Notes: generated from the sequence alone by a model not told the origin. DNA of 36,391 nt from Qipengyuania sp. (GCA_019745075.1 JAIETR010000030.1:1-36391), one strand, 5' to 3'; counted from the first letter of the stretch, positions 8,924 to 17,363 are shown. Translations and numbers: made by a program.

Positions 8924-9784
8924 GTGACCGCTTCCAAAGACGAACCGATGAGCTGCGAGATCTCGCTGGAGGACGTCGGTGGGCGCGCGCTGCGGGTGGC
9001 GCGCTGGCGGCTGGACCGGCCCGGCGACCACCCGCCGATCCTGTTCTTCAACGGCATCGGCGCCAATATCGAGGCGGTGGCGCCGCTGGCCGAGAAGCTG
9101 ACCGAGCGCGGCTTCGTCATGTTCGACATGCCAGGCACGGGCGAGAGCCCCGATCCGACCGTGCCCTACAACCCCTTCACCATGGCCTGGACCGCGGCGC
9201 GCGTGCTCGACCGCTTCGGGATCGAGGTCGCCGATGTGATGGGGGTGAGCTGGGGCGGCGCGATGGCGCAGCATTTCGCGCTCCAGCATCCCGGGCGCAC
9301 CCGGCGGCTGGTCCTCGCCGCGACCACGCCCGGGATGCTCATGGTGCCGGGCGACCTGTCGGCGATCGGCAAGATGGCCAACCCCCGCCGCTACGTCGAT
9401 GCCAAGTTCATGAACGAGCATTTCGCCACGCTCTACGGCGGGCTGACGAAGAACCCGGGCGCCAAGGCGCAGCATATCGGCCGACTCAAGCCGCCGAGCC
9501 CGCGCGGCTATGTCTACCAGCTCCTCGCCATGCTCGGCTGGACCAGCCTCCCCGCGCTCCCGTTCCTGAAGAAAGAGACGCTGGTGATGATGGGCGAGGA
9601 CGACGCGATCGTGCCGGTCGTCAACGGCCGCATCCTGGCGACCCTGATCCCCAACGCCCGGCTCGAGGTTTTTCCCGACGCCGGGCACCTGTTCCTGCTG
9701 ACCCACCCCGAGGAGAGCGCCGCGATGCTACGCGAATTCCTCGATGCGCCCGCGACCGGGAAGGAAGCGCGGCGGGCGGCTTGA
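8924..9784 (+). CDS. phaZ: Intracellular PHA depolymerase, Pseudomonas PhaZ type (alpha/beta hydrolase)
   Basis: Predicted to hydrolyse stored polyhydroxyalkanoate to hydroxyacids. It has 286 residues with an alpha/beta-hydrolase fold: NGIGANIE oxyanion region (43-50), nucleophile elbow GVSWGG 107-112 (S109), an acid at D226/D227 (GEDDAIVP) and H255 (PDAGHLFLLTHPEE). The phrases VLAATTPGMLMVPG, ANPRRYV and LGWTS match the medium-chain-length depolymerase of Pseudomonas as I remember it. GTG 8924 was chosen because GGAG at 8914-8917 is well spaced. ATG 8948 in frame has no ribosome site. It lies 16 bases after phaC and is almost certainly co-transcribed with it. A generic esterase is the alternative, but the context makes PhaZ likely. 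Confidence 0.88.
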   Translation: MTASKDEPMSCEISLEDVGGRALRVARWRLDRPGDHPPILFFNGIGANIEAVAPLAEKLTERGFVMFDMPGTGESPDPTVPYNPFTMAWTAARVLDRFGIEVADVMGVSWGGAMAQHFALQHPGRTRRLVLAATTPGMLMVPGDLSAIGKMANPRRYVDAKFMNEHFATLYGGLTKNPGAKAQHIGRLKPPSPRGYVYQLLAMLGWTSLPALPFLKKETLVMMGEDDAIVPVVNGRILATLIPNARLEVFPDAGHLFLLTHPEESAAMLREFLDAPATGKEARRAA

Positions 9785-10003
9785 CCCTGAGAGTCCGATT
9801 CAAAATTATCGGGTATGATTTCATGATCTTGCGATTCGTCGTGTGAGGAGCTGTTGCAAAACCCAAGAATCAACTCAGGCGCAGCGTCAAGCTAACCCGC
9901 TGATACCACTCATCTTAATTCCGGACCAGGCTCCTAATCGAGCGCAGAGAGACTGGAGGGGTAGAAGATTTGCAGAGCACCGGCGCGCGCCCCTCGCTCC
10001 TAT
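9785..10003. other. AT-richer intergenic gap, possible mobile-element scar
   Basis: A 219-base gap between phaZ and the convergent DJ-1-like gene. About 9795-9935 is visibly richer in A and T than its neighbours and carries no credible gene. GGAGCTGTTGCAAAACCC near 9846-9863 resembles the outer end of some transposons by eye only. No matching inverted end or target duplication was found, so the scar is a weak guess. Confidence 0.3.
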
Positions 10004-10555
10004 TCAGGCGCTCGCTGGCTCGCCCTTCACCTTGACCCCCAGCTTCTCGATCAGCGCCTTGCTGAAGGCCGGGATGTCCTCGGGCTTGCGGCTGGTGATG
10101 AGGTTGCCGTCGGTCACCACCTCGCGGTCCACCACGTCGGCGCCGGCGTTCATCAGATCGGTGTGGATCGATGGCCACCCCGTGACGGTTCGGCCATCGA
10201 CCAGATTGGCCTCGATCAGCAGCCACGGGGCGTGGCAGATCGCGCCGATCGGCTTGCCGGCGGAATCGAAATCCTTGATCAGTTCGATCGCGTCCTCGTC
10301 CAGGCGCAGCCTGTCGGGATTGATCTGGCCGCCGGGGAGCAACAACGCCTCGAAGTCGTCGGCATTGGCCTCGTCGATCGTCATGTCGACAGGCACGCTG
10401 TCGCCCCAGCCGTCCTTGTCCCAGCCCCTGATCTGGCCCGATTTCAGGCTGACCACACTGGTCGCGATGCTGGCCTTCTCGAGATAGGCCCTGGGCTTCG
10501 TCAGCTCGGACTGCTCGAAGCCGTCGGTGGCGAGGATCATTACGCGGGGGGTCAT
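10004..10555 (-). CDS. DJ-1/PfpI family protein (type 1 glutamine amidotransferase-like)
   Basis: A 183-residue cytoplasmic protein of the PfpI/YhbO group, whose members act as glyoxalase III, deglycase-like or protease-like stress proteins. The exact activity is debated for the family. Visible features are the acidic residue in DGFEQSEL (E14), LLLPGG at 71-76, and the nucleophile elbow AICHAPW with C107-H108. The length is normal for the single-domain family. The start is supported by GGAG eight bases upstream on the minus strand. It is convergent with phaZ across the AT-richer gap and divergent from parC. Confidence 0.92.
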   Translation of the reverse strand: MTPRVMILATDGFEQSELTKPRAYLEKASIATSVVSLKSGQIRGWDKDGWGDSVPVDMTIDEANADDFEALLLPGGQINPDRLRLDEDAIELIKDFDSAGKPIGAICHAPWLLIEANLVDGRTVTGWPSIHTDLMNAGADVVDREVVTDGNLITSRKPEDIPAFSKALIEKLGVKVKGEPASA

Positions 10556-10664
10556 GGCCGAAGTCTCCTGTTCGTGGTTATCCCTGCAATGCGTGGGGAA
10601 AGCCTTGGCTCCCGCGTTGCTAGGCGAGGCGGCGCGCTGTTAGGGCGGGCCGCACGAAACCTCC

Positions 10665-10768
10665 CCCGTTCGCCTTGAGGAGCCGAGGGCGCATGGCCGA
10701 GGCGTCTCGAAAGGCACTTCGAGACGGTCGCTCGGCCTGCGGCTTCGCACCTCCTCGGGGCGAACGGG
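10665..10768. repeat. Bipartite palindromic repeat (family B), left half then right half
   Basis: A 104-base element ends in CCCGTTCGCC (10665-10674) and GGCGAACGGG (10759-10768). Its centre is a hairpin, GTCTCGAA 10704-10711 pairing with TTCGAGAC 10718-10725. Each half is about 46-52 bases and imperfectly complementary to the other, so the whole can fold into one long branched hairpin. It stops five bases before the parC ribosome site (GGAAG 10773-10777). A second pair in reverse order is at 16068-16179. Confidence 0.8.
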
Positions 10769-10781
10769 TCTTGGAAGTCCA

Positions 10782-13079
10782 ATGGCTGACGTAATCGAAC
10801 CAGACCCCTTCGACGCGATCGTCGACGCGCCCTTCGATAGCGCGCTCTCGGAGCGCTATCTCGTCTATGCGCTCTCGACGATCACCGCGCGCTCGCTGCC
10901 CGATCTGCGCGACGGGCTGAAGCCGGTCCATCGCCGCCTGCTGTGGGCGATGCGGCAATTGAAGCTCAACCCGAACGACGCGTTCAAGAAGTCGGCGCGC
11001 GTGGTCGGCGACGTGATCGGCAAGTACCATCCGCACGGCGACCAGTCGGTCTATGATGCGATGGTCCGGCTGGCGCAGGATTTCAGCTTGCGCTACCCGC
11101 TCGTCGAGGGACAGGGCAACTTCGGCAATATCGACGGCGATAACGCCGCCGCCTACCGCTACACCGAGGCGCGGCTGACCAGGACCGCGCTGCGGCTGAT
11201 GGAGGGGCTCGACGAGGGCACCACCGACTTCATCCCGACCTACAACGGCGAGGAGGAGGAGCCGGAGATCTTCCCCGGCCTGTTCCCCAATCTCCTCGCC
11301 AATGGCGCCAGCGGCATCGCGGTGGGCATGGCGACCAATATCCCCAGCCACAATGTCGCCGAGGTGATCGACGCCACGCTCGAGCTGATCGACAACCCGC
11401 ATGTCGAGCACGCGCGGCTGATGGAGCTGTTCCACGGACCCGACTTCGCTACCGGCGGGCTGGTGGTGGACAGCGCGGCGGCGATCTCGGCTGCCTATGA
11501 GACCGGGCGCGGCAGCTTCCGCGTGCGCGGACGCTTCCATGCGCCCGAAGCAGGCAGCGAGGCCGACCGCGAGGCGGGGATCGAGCGGCTCGGCGGCGGG
11601 CAGTGGCAACTGGTGGTCGGCGAAATCCCCTACCAGGTGCAGAAGGGCAAGCTGATCGAGGAAATCGCGCAGCTCATCGCCGACAAGAAGCTGCCGATAC
11701 TGGAGGACGTGCGCGACGAGAGCGACGAGAACATCCGCCTCGTGCTGGTGCCGCGCAGCCGCAACATCGACCCCGAACTGCTCAAGGAAAGCCTCTACAA
11801 GCTGACCGATCTGGAGGTGCGCTTCGGGCTCAACCTCAACGTCCTCGACAGTCCGCCGGGGCAGGGCCGGACGCCGATGGTGATGGGGCTCAAGGAGCTG
11901 CTGACCCACTGGACCGCGAGCCAGGTCGATATCCTCCAGCGCCGCAGCCGCCACCGGCTCGACCAGATCGCGCGCCGCCTCGAGCTGGTTGAAGGCTACA
12001 TCGTCGCCTTCCTCAACCTCGACCGGATCATCGCGATCATCCGCACCGAGGACGAACCCAGGCCGGTGATGATGGCCGAGTTCGGCCTCACCGAGCGGCA
12101 GGCCGAGGCGATCCTCAACATGCGGCTGCGCTCTCTGCGCAAGCTCGAGGAGATGGAGCTGCGGCAGGAGCGCGACGCTTTGCTCAAAGAGCAGGACGAG
12201 CTGAACAAGCTGCTCGAAAGCCCGGCGCGGCAGCGGACGCGGTTGAAGCGCGACCTGGCGAACCTGCGCCGCGAATATGCCGAGGACACGCCGCTTGGCC
12301 GCCGCCGCACCACCATCGCCGAGGCGGCGCCGACCGCCACCTTCAGCATGGACGCGATGATCGAGAAGGCGCCGGTGACGGTGATCCTGTCGCAGCGCGG
12401 CTGGATCCGGGGTGCGACCGGGCACCTGCCGCTCGACCAGGAGTGGAAGTTCAAGGAGGGCGACGGCCCGGCCTTCGCGCTCCACGCGCAGACCACCGAC
12501 AAGCTGTTGCTCGCCGCGGCCGACGGGCGCTTCTACACGCTCGGCGCCGACAAGCTGCCGGGCGCGCGCGGCTTCGGCGAGCCGGTGCGCAACACGCTCG
12601 ACATCGACGCCGAGGCGGGGATCGTGGCGGCGATCGTGCACAAGCCGGGCCAGCGCCTGCTCCTGGCGGCGGACACCGGGCGCGGCTTCGCGGCCACCAC
12701 CGACGAGCTGCTCGCCGAAACGCGCAAGGGGCGCCAGGTGGTGAACCTCAAGGACAAGGCGCGGCTCGCGGTGGTGCGCCCGATCGCGCCCGGGCACGAC
12801 CATGTCGCGGTGGTGGGCGACAACCGCAAGCTGGTGGTTTTCAACCTCGAGGAGCTGCCCGAGTTGAGCCGCGGGCAGGGGGTGACGCTGCAGCGCTACC
12901 GCGACGGCGGGTTGGCCGACGCGGTCACCTTCACGCTCGCCGAGGGGCTGAGCTGGGCGATGGGCGGCGAGAGCGGCCGCACCCGCACCGAGCCCGAGAT
13001 GTGGCAGTGGAAGGTAGCGCGCGGTGGGGCTGGCCGGATGCCGCCGCAGGGGTTCCCGCGGAACAATCGGTTCGGCTAA
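10782..13079 (+). CDS. parC: DNA topoisomerase IV subunit A
   Basis: Type IIA topoisomerase breakage-reunion subunit that decatenates chromosomes with ParE. At 765 residues it is shorter than GyrA and of ParC size. The N-terminal catalytic region has [25 protein letters not shown]. The active-site tyrosine is Y127 in YRYTEARLT. The quinolone region reads [15 protein letters not shown]88 stands where E. coli ParC has S80, and D92 where it has E84. A coiled-coil stretch about 440-500 and a short C-terminal beta-propeller-like region follow. GGAAG at 10773-10777 is the ribosome site. A repeat element lies directly upstream, and a palindrome at 13092 probably ends transcription toward the convergent cca gene. 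Confidence 0.95.
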   Translation: MADVIEPDPFDAIVDAPFDSALSERYLVYALSTITARSLPDLRDGLKPVHRRLLWAMRQLKLNPNDAFKKSARVVGDVIGKYHPHGDQSVYDAMVRLAQDFSLRYPLVEGQGNFGNIDGDNAAAYRYTEARLTRTALRLMEGLDEGTTDFIPTYNGEEEEPEIFPGLFPNLLANGASGIAVGMATNIPSHNVAEVIDATLELIDNPHVEHARLMELFHGPDFATGGLVVDSAAAISAAYETGRGSFRVRGRFHAPEAGSEADREAGIERLGGGQWQLVVGEIPYQVQKGKLIEEIAQLIADKKLPILEDVRDESDENIRLVLVPRSRNIDPELLKESLYKLTDLEVRFGLNLNVLDSPPGQGRTPMVMGLKELLTHWTASQVDILQRRSRHRLDQIARRLELVEGYIVAFLNLDRIIAIIRTEDEPRPVMMAEFGLTERQAEAILNMRLRSLRKLEEMELRQERDALLKEQDELNKLLESPARQRTRLKRDLANLRREYAEDTPLGRRRTTIAEAAPTATFSMDAMIEKAPVTVILSQRGWIRGATGHLPLDQEWKFKEGDGPAFALHAQTTDKLLLAAADGRFYTLGADKLPGARGFGEPVRNTLDIDAEAGIVAAIVHKPGQRLLLAADTGRGFAATTDELLAETRKGRQVVNLKDKARLAVVRPIAPGHDHVAVVGDNRKLVVFNLEELPELSRGQGVTLQRYRDGGLADAVTFTLAEGLSWAMGGESGRTRTEPEMWQWKVARGGAGRMPPQGFPRNNRFG

Positions 13080-13091
13080 GCCGATGCCGTT

Positions 13092-13155
13092 CCGTTCGTG
13101 TCGAGCGAAGTCGAGACACCGTGCTCGGCATCTCGACTTCGCGCGATGCGAACGG
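13092..13155. repeat. Palindromic repeat (family A), probable bidirectional terminator
   Basis: The 24-base arms 13092-13115 and 13132-13155 are inverted repeats with a few mismatches and a 16-base loop. The arms begin CCGTTCGTGTCGAGCGAAG and end with CGAACGG. The element fills the 83-base gap between convergent parC and cca, where a terminator is expected. The same arm occurs at 30011-30084. Confidence 0.8.
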
Positions 13156-13162
13156 GAGCGGG

Positions 13163-14344
13163 TTAATCGGTTTCCCTGCCAAGCGCCTCGCTCACCAGCT
13201 CGTCGATCCGCGCCGCATCGGGAAACCCCTCTTCGACCCAGCGCTTCTCGACCGCCCGCAGCATCCGCGCCACCTCGGGTCCGGCGGCGACGCCGCGGGC
13301 GACGATCTGGCCGCCCTTGAGCGGGAACCGGGGTACCTCCCAGTGCTTCAGCGGCGTTATGTCCGCGCCGGCCAGCAGCAGCCGATCGCGCGCGCAAGCC
13401 AGGCCTTCGCGGTAAGCGAGCGCGCGCGGGGCGTTGGCGTCGCTGTCCTTGCGTTCGGCGGCGCAGACGAGGCGCGCGCGCTGCTGCTTGGAGAGCCGCA
13501 GCCGCGCCGCGACCGCCTGGGCCAGCGTCGGGATCGCTGGCACCAGCGCCGCGAGGCGGCGGAGCGGATCGCCCTCGATCTGCTGGCCCGCCTCCTGCGC
13601 CACCAGCCGCTCCAACGCCGCCAGCTCGCGCTCGCGCGCCTCGGGCAGGACCACCGCCAACACGCCCGCCCCGGCCATCAGCCGCACCGTCGGCGCGGGA
13701 TCGGGGAGGGCGAGCAGCGCCAGCAGTTCGCCGCCGATGCGCTCGCGGCTGAGGCCCTTGAGCGTGCCCGCCAACGCCGTGCACGCCGCCAATCCCGCGG
13801 CATCGGGCTCGCTGCCGAAGCGCGCCTGGAAGCGGAAGAAGCGCAGGATGCGCAGATGGTCCTCGCGGATGCGCTGCTCGGCCTCGCCGATGAAGCGGAC
13901 GCGGTGCGCGGCGAGGTCGTCGAGGCCGCCGAAGTAGTCCGAGATCGCCAGCGTCGCCGGATGAACATAAAGCGCGTTGATGGTGAAGTCGCGCCGCGCG
14001 GCATCCTCGTGCCAGTCCTCGGCGAAGGCGACGGTGGCGCGGCGGCCGTCGGTGGCGACGTCGCGGCGCAGCGACGTGACCTCGACCGGGCCGTCCTCGA
14101 GGATCGCGGTCACCGTGCCGTGATCGATCCCGGTCGGCACGGTGCGGATGCCGGCCGCCTTGCAGCGGTCGATCACTGTCTCGGGCCGCAGGCGCGTGGC
14201 GCAATCGATGTCCTTGACCGGGTGGCCGAGCAGCGTGTCGCGCACCGCGCCGCCGACCCAGCGAATGTCGTCGGCGCCCAGCGCGCGTGTCAGCAGCGCG
14301 AGACCGGAGCGGCCGGTCCAGTCGATTTCGGGCAGCATCGTCAT
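13163..14344 (-). CDS. cca: CCA tRNA nucleotidyltransferase / poly(A) polymerase family
   Basis: Adds or repairs the 3' CCA end of tRNAs (class II nucleotidyltransferase, 393 residues). Visible motifs: IRWVGGAVRDTLLG with GG 31-32, catalytic DID at 45-47, RRDFTINALY at 117-126, and IREDHLRILRFFRFQARFG. No HD domain is evident. The family also contains poly(A) polymerases, but the size and the alphaproteobacterial gene order favour tRNA maturation. The start codon overlaps the stop of the Nudix gene upstream (14341-14344, ATGA), so translation is probably coupled. ATG two codons later is an alternative. Confidence 0.9.
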   Translation of the reverse strand: MTMLPEIDWTGRSGLALLTRALGADDIRWVGGAVRDTLLGHPVKDIDCATRLRPETVIDRCKAAGIRTVPTGIDHGTVTAILEDGPVEVTSLRRDVATDGRRATVAFAEDWHEDAARRDFTINALYVHPATLAISDYFGGLDDLAAHRVRFIGEAEQRIREDHLRILRFFRFQARFGSEPDAAGLAACTALAGTLKGLSRERIGGELLALLALPDPAPTVRLMAGAGVLAVVLPEARERELAALERLVAQEAGQQIEGDPLRRLAALVPAIPTLAQAVAARLRLSKQQRARLVCAAERKDSDANAPRALAYREGLACARDRLLLAGADITPLKHWEVPRFPLKGGQIVARGVAAGPEVARMLRAVEKRWVEEGFPDAARIDELVSEALGRETD

Positions 14345-14946
14345 TCGGGCTCGCTAGCAATCCAGGCGAGCCGGCGCGAGAGGTTGGCGCAGATCGCCGC
14401 GGTCACGCCCCAGATGCGGTAGCCCTGATAGTCCATCTCGTAGAACGGCCGCTCCGCGCCCTTCCAGAACACCGAGTTGTGGGTCCAGTTGCGCTCGTCC
14501 ATCACCAGCGCGAGCGGCGCCTCGAACCAGCTTTCGACCTCGCGGGCGTGGGGGGCGAGCGGTAAGTCCGGCGGGATCACCCCGAGCACTGGCGTAATGT
14601 CGAACCCGGTGCCGGTCCGGTAGCGGTCGGTGGCGCCGATCACGCGCACCGCCGCCGGGTCCATGCCCAGTTCCTCCCACCCCTCGCGCAGCGCGGCGGC
14701 GACCGCGTCCTCGCCCGGATCGATCTTGCCGCCGGGAAAGGCGACCTGGCCGGGATGATCGCGCATGGTGCGTGGGCGCTGGGTCAGGATCACGCCCGGC
14801 TCGGGACGATCGGTCACGGCAATGAGCACCGCCGCTTCGGCGGAGCGCTCGGCATCGGCGAAGCGGGCGTCCGAGAACAGCTCGAGCGCGCCGCGCGCGT
14901 GACCGTGCTCGAACAACCGGGCAAGGCGGTCGAACAGCGCGCTCAT
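14341..14946 (-). CDS. Nudix hydrolase, CoA pyrophosphatase-like
   Basis: A 201-residue Nudix enzyme predicted to cleave coenzyme A or its derivatives to phosphopantetheine and 3',5'-ADP. The Nudix box GGKIDPGEDAVAAALREGWEELG fits G-x5-E-x7-RE-x2-EE-x-G. Just before it, LTQRPRTMRDHPGQVAFPGG matches the extra motif that marks the CoA-specific branch (NudL/YeaB type). The open frame extends further upstream, but the ATG at the complement of 14944-14946 overlaps the stop of the DUF1285 gene (ATGA) and gives the family's normal length. Middle gene of a tightly overlapped string. Confidence 0.9.
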   Translation of the reverse strand: MSALFDRLARLFEHGHARGALELFSDARFADAERSAEAAVLIAVTDRPEPGVILTQRPRTMRDHPGQVAFPGGKIDPGEDAVAAALREGWEELGMDPAAVRVIGATDRYRTGTGFDITPVLGVIPPDLPLAPHAREVESWFEAPLALVMDERNWTHNSVFWKGAERPFYEMDYQGYRIWGVTAAICANLSRRLAWIASEPE

Positions 14947-15491
14947 GCGGGTGTCAGCACGAAGCTTTCGCCGGCGCTCATGACGGCGCCGCCATCGCCC
15001 TGGGCCAGCGCGATTTCGGCGAGCTGGAGCCAGGTCGAGCGGTCCAGCCGCGCCTCGCACCCGTTGCGGACGGCGAGGTAGATCGCGGGCGTATCCGCGT
15101 CACCGCCGCCGATGAGGGGATGGGCGGGGCCCGCGATCACGATCTCGTCGGTGTTGAGGCGGAAAGCCAGGGCGCCGTCGCGCTCGACGCAATCGACGGC
15201 CATGAAGGCAGCGTCCTCGACCTCGATCGAAAGCTTCTGGCGCGGGGTGACCAGCCAATGCCGGCCGGCGTGGTCGCGGATCAACAGCGAGGCGAAGGCG
15301 CGCACCATCGCCGGGCGGCTTATCCGGCTGCCCTCGTGCCACCAGCTGCCGTCGGCGGCGATCCGCATGTCGCTCTCGCCGATCTCCCGTGGCTGCCAGA
15401 TCGCGACCGGAGGCAGTCTGCGCGCCGCCACCGCCTCGGCGATCTCGGCGAGGCTCAGGCCGGCGAGATCGGGCGGGGGCTCATAGGGCAT
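14943..15491 (-). CDS. DUF1285 domain protein
   Basis: A 182-residue protein of unknown function. The recognisable DUF1285 stretch covers most of it: DMRIAADGSWWHEGSRISRPAMVRAFASLL (about residues 41-70), then TPRQKLSIEVEDAAFMAVDC and FRLNTDEIVIAGPAHPL. No signal peptide or membrane segment is seen. The start MPYEPPPDL overlaps the end of the GNAT gene by 11 bases, and its stop overlaps the Nudix start by four. As far as I recall, DUF1285, CoA-Nudix and CCA-transferase genes are linked in many alphaproteobacteria, which suggests a shared transcript more than a shared pathway. Confidence 0.88.
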   Translation of the reverse strand: MPYEPPPDLAGLSLAEIAEAVAARRLPPVAIWQPREIGESDMRIAADGSWWHEGSRISRPAMVRAFASLLIRDHAGRHWLVTPRQKLSIEVEDAAFMAVDCVERDGALAFRLNTDEIVIAGPAHPLIGGGDADTPAIYLAVRNGCEARLDRSTWLQLAEIALAQGDGGAVMSAGESFVLTPA

Positions 15492-16014
15492 CGGCTCGCG
15501 GTGCCACACTTGCCGCGCCGGTCCAAGGGCCGAGCATCCCCCCGCTCGGGAGCGGGGCGGCGGAGCGAGCAAGCAGCCGCGCCGGATCGTAGGGCCCCGG
15601 GCAGCGCCAGCCCCCCGTATGCTCGGCGGAAAAGCCCCATTGCCCATAATAGTCGAGATCGCCGATCAGCATTTGCGGTAGCGGCGCCTGCGGGTCGATA
15701 GCGCCGAGAGCGGTGGCGATCAGCGCCTTGCCGAAGCCTTCGCCCTGCCGCCCCGGCATTACCGCCACCGGGCCGACCATCAGTAGCGGATGGGCGCGGC
15801 CACCGTCCCGCGTCAGCGCCACCGGCCAGAGCTGGATCGTGCCGACGAGATAGTCCGCCTCGTCGAGCGCCGCGAAGCTGAGGCCGGGCAGCCAGTCCAT
15901 TCCCTCGCGGATGCGATAGGCAGTGCGGGTGCGGCGATCCGCGCCGAAGGCGGCGTCGAGCAGGGCTTCGACCAGGGCGGGATCGACGGCGGAGAGAGGC
16001 AGGATGGTGGCCAT
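15481..16014 (-). CDS. GNAT family N-acetyltransferase
   Basis: A 177-residue acetyltransferase of the YhbS-like group; the substrate is unknown. The acetyl-CoA pyrophosphate loop is visible as VGPVAVMPGRQGEGFGKALI (R/Q-x-x-G-x-G/A), preceded by the strand LVGTIQLWPVAL. LIGDLDYYGQWGF downstream is a typical YhbS-type element. The start MATILPL was taken from the first ATG of the conserved domain (complement of 16012-16014). The open frame runs further upstream but only through repeat DNA and antisense to another gene. Its 3' end overlaps DUF1285 by 11 bases. Confidence 0.88.
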   Translation of the reverse strand: MATILPLSAVDPALVEALLDAAFGADRRTRTAYRIREGMDWLPGLSFAALDEADYLVGTIQLWPVALTRDGGRAHPLLMVGPVAVMPGRQGEGFGKALIATALGAIDPQAPLPQMLIGDLDYYGQWGFSAEHTGGWRCPGPYDPARLLARSAAPLPSGGMLGPWTGAASVAPRADAL

Positions 16015-16067
16015 TGGGGCAGGCGCGTTAGGGTGGGCCGGCGCGATCCGCAATCGCCCCGCTGCCG

Positions 16068-16179
16068 CTTCGAGACGCTTGCTCAGGCATTCGCCTTCGC
16101 AAGCTCCTCGGCGCGAACGGGAAAACACAAATTCCGTTCGTCCTGAGGAGCGAGGACGAATGTCCGAGCGTCTCGAAGG
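16068..16179. repeat. Bipartite palindromic repeat (family B), right half then left half
   Basis: Two copies of the family-B half unit, 16068-16121 (ends GCGCGAACGGG) and 16134-16179 (begins CCGTTCGTCCTGAGGAG, ends GTCTCGAAGG), face away from each other with a 12-base spacer. This is the opposite pairing order to 10665-10768. It fills most of the 173-base gap between the GNAT start and the end of the sugar dehydrogenase gene, both on the minus strand. No gene was seen in the gap. Confidence 0.75.
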
Positions 16180-16187
16180 ATGTGGTC

Positions 16188-17363
16188 TCATGCGGGCGTC
16201 AGCCGCCACAGGCGCGCGCCTTCCTTGTCCTCGAGCAGCAGGATCGAGCCGTCGGGCGCTTCGACGACTTCGCGGATGCGGCGCTCCATCGGGTGACGCG
16301 CGACCTCGCGCCCGCTCTCGCCGTCGAAGGCGACGCGCACCAGCACGGTCGGGCTCATCCCGCCGACGATCGCCTGTCCCTTCCACGCCTCGAACAGCTT
16401 GCCCGAGTAGACGATGAAATCGCCTGGCGCGATCACCGGGTTCCAGCTGATCGCGGGCGCGGCGAACTCGGGCCGCGTCGAATGCGGCGGGATGACCTTG
16501 CCGTCGTAGTGATCGCCTTCCGAGACGATGGGCCAGCCGTAGTTCGCGCCCTTCTTGACGAGGTTGATCTCGTCGCCGCCCGCGGGCCCGTGTTCGAGGC
16601 CCCACAGCCGCCCCGAGGCGTCGAAGGCGAGGCCGAGCACATTGCGATGGCCCCAGCTCCAGATATCCTGCGCCTTGCCGGCCTGGCCGGCGAAGGGATT
16701 GCCGGCGGCGGGCGTGCCGTCGAGGTCGAGCCGGACGATCTTGCCGAGATTGTTCGCGGTGTCCTGCGCCGGGTCCATCTTCTGCCGGTCGCCGCTGGCG
16801 ACGAACAGGTACCGACCGTCGGGACTGACCGCGAGGCGGTGCGAATAGTGCCCTCGTCCCGTGACCTTGGGCTGGCGCCAGATGACCTGGAGTCCCTCGA
16901 TCCGGCAGGACATCTGCTCGCCGCAGACCAGCCGCCCGCGCCCCACCGCCGCGCCGCGCGTGTTGCCGGCGCCCGCTTCGGCCCAGCTCAGATACACCGC
17001 GCGCGTGCCGACCGCGGCACCTGCTTCGGCGGGCAGGAAGGCGATGTCGCCGAGCCCGCCCTGGCCGCCGTAATCGACCGTGGGGGCCCCGGTCACGGAG
17101 CCACCGCGCTTGCTCGTCATGTCGAACCACTTGATCGCACCTGCCTTTTCGGTGACGAACAGCATCCGCGTACCCGGCGCGAAGGCGGCGGCCCAAGGCT
17201 CGTCGAACCGCGCCAGCTCCTCGGCGGCGAAAGCGACCCCGCTCTCCGCGCCCGAGGATGCCGGCGTCGAGACCGGCGCGCTATCCCCCGGCGAGGAGGC
17301 GCCGCAGCTTGCGAGCAGCGCGAGCGGGGATAGGATGGCGGCGGTGAGCGAGAGTTTTGTCAT
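16188..17363 (-). CDS. Lipoprotein PQQ-dependent sugar dehydrogenase (YliI/sorbosone dehydrogenase type)
   Basis: A 391-residue beta-propeller oxidoreductase predicted to oxidise aldose sugars with PQQ in the periplasm, anchored as a lipoprotein. The N-terminus MTKLSLTAAILSPLALLASC is a lipoprotein signal with lipobox LASC (C20). Family hallmarks are the GHYSHRLAVSPDGRYLFVASGD stretch, NNLGKIVRLDLDGTP, WSWGHRNVLGLAFD, and LWGLEHGPAGGDEINL followed by GANYGWP. The start codon overlaps the rnhB start on the other strand (CATG at 17361-17364). No PQQ synthesis gene is in the window. The electron acceptor is unknown. Confidence 0.88.
   Translation of the reverse strand: MTKLSLTAAILSPLALLASCGASSPGDSAPVSTPASSGAESGVAFAAEELARFDEPWAAAFAPGTRMLFVTEKAGAIKWFDMTSKRGGSVTGAPTVDYGGQGGLGDIAFLPAEAGAAVGTRAVYLSWAEAGAGNTRGAAVGRGRLVCGEQMSCRIEGLQVIWRQPKVTGRGHYSHRLAVSPDGRYLFVASGDRQKMDPAQDTANNLGKIVRLDLDGTPAAGNPFAGQAGKAQDIWSWGHRNVLGLAFDASGRLWGLEHGPAGGDEINLVKKGANYGWPIVSEGDHYDGKVIPPHSTRPEFAAPAISWNPVIAPGDFIVYSGKLFEAWKGQAIVGGMSPTVLVRVAFDGESGREVARHPMERRIREVVEAPDGSILLLEDKEGARLWRLTPA

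Noticed and set aside
10620-14360. 1246-codon open frame on the minus strand across parC and cca
   Set aside because: It is antisense to parC and in another frame of cca, with compositionally odd Arg/His/Leu-rich sequence and no domain. Typical shadow in GC-rich DNA.
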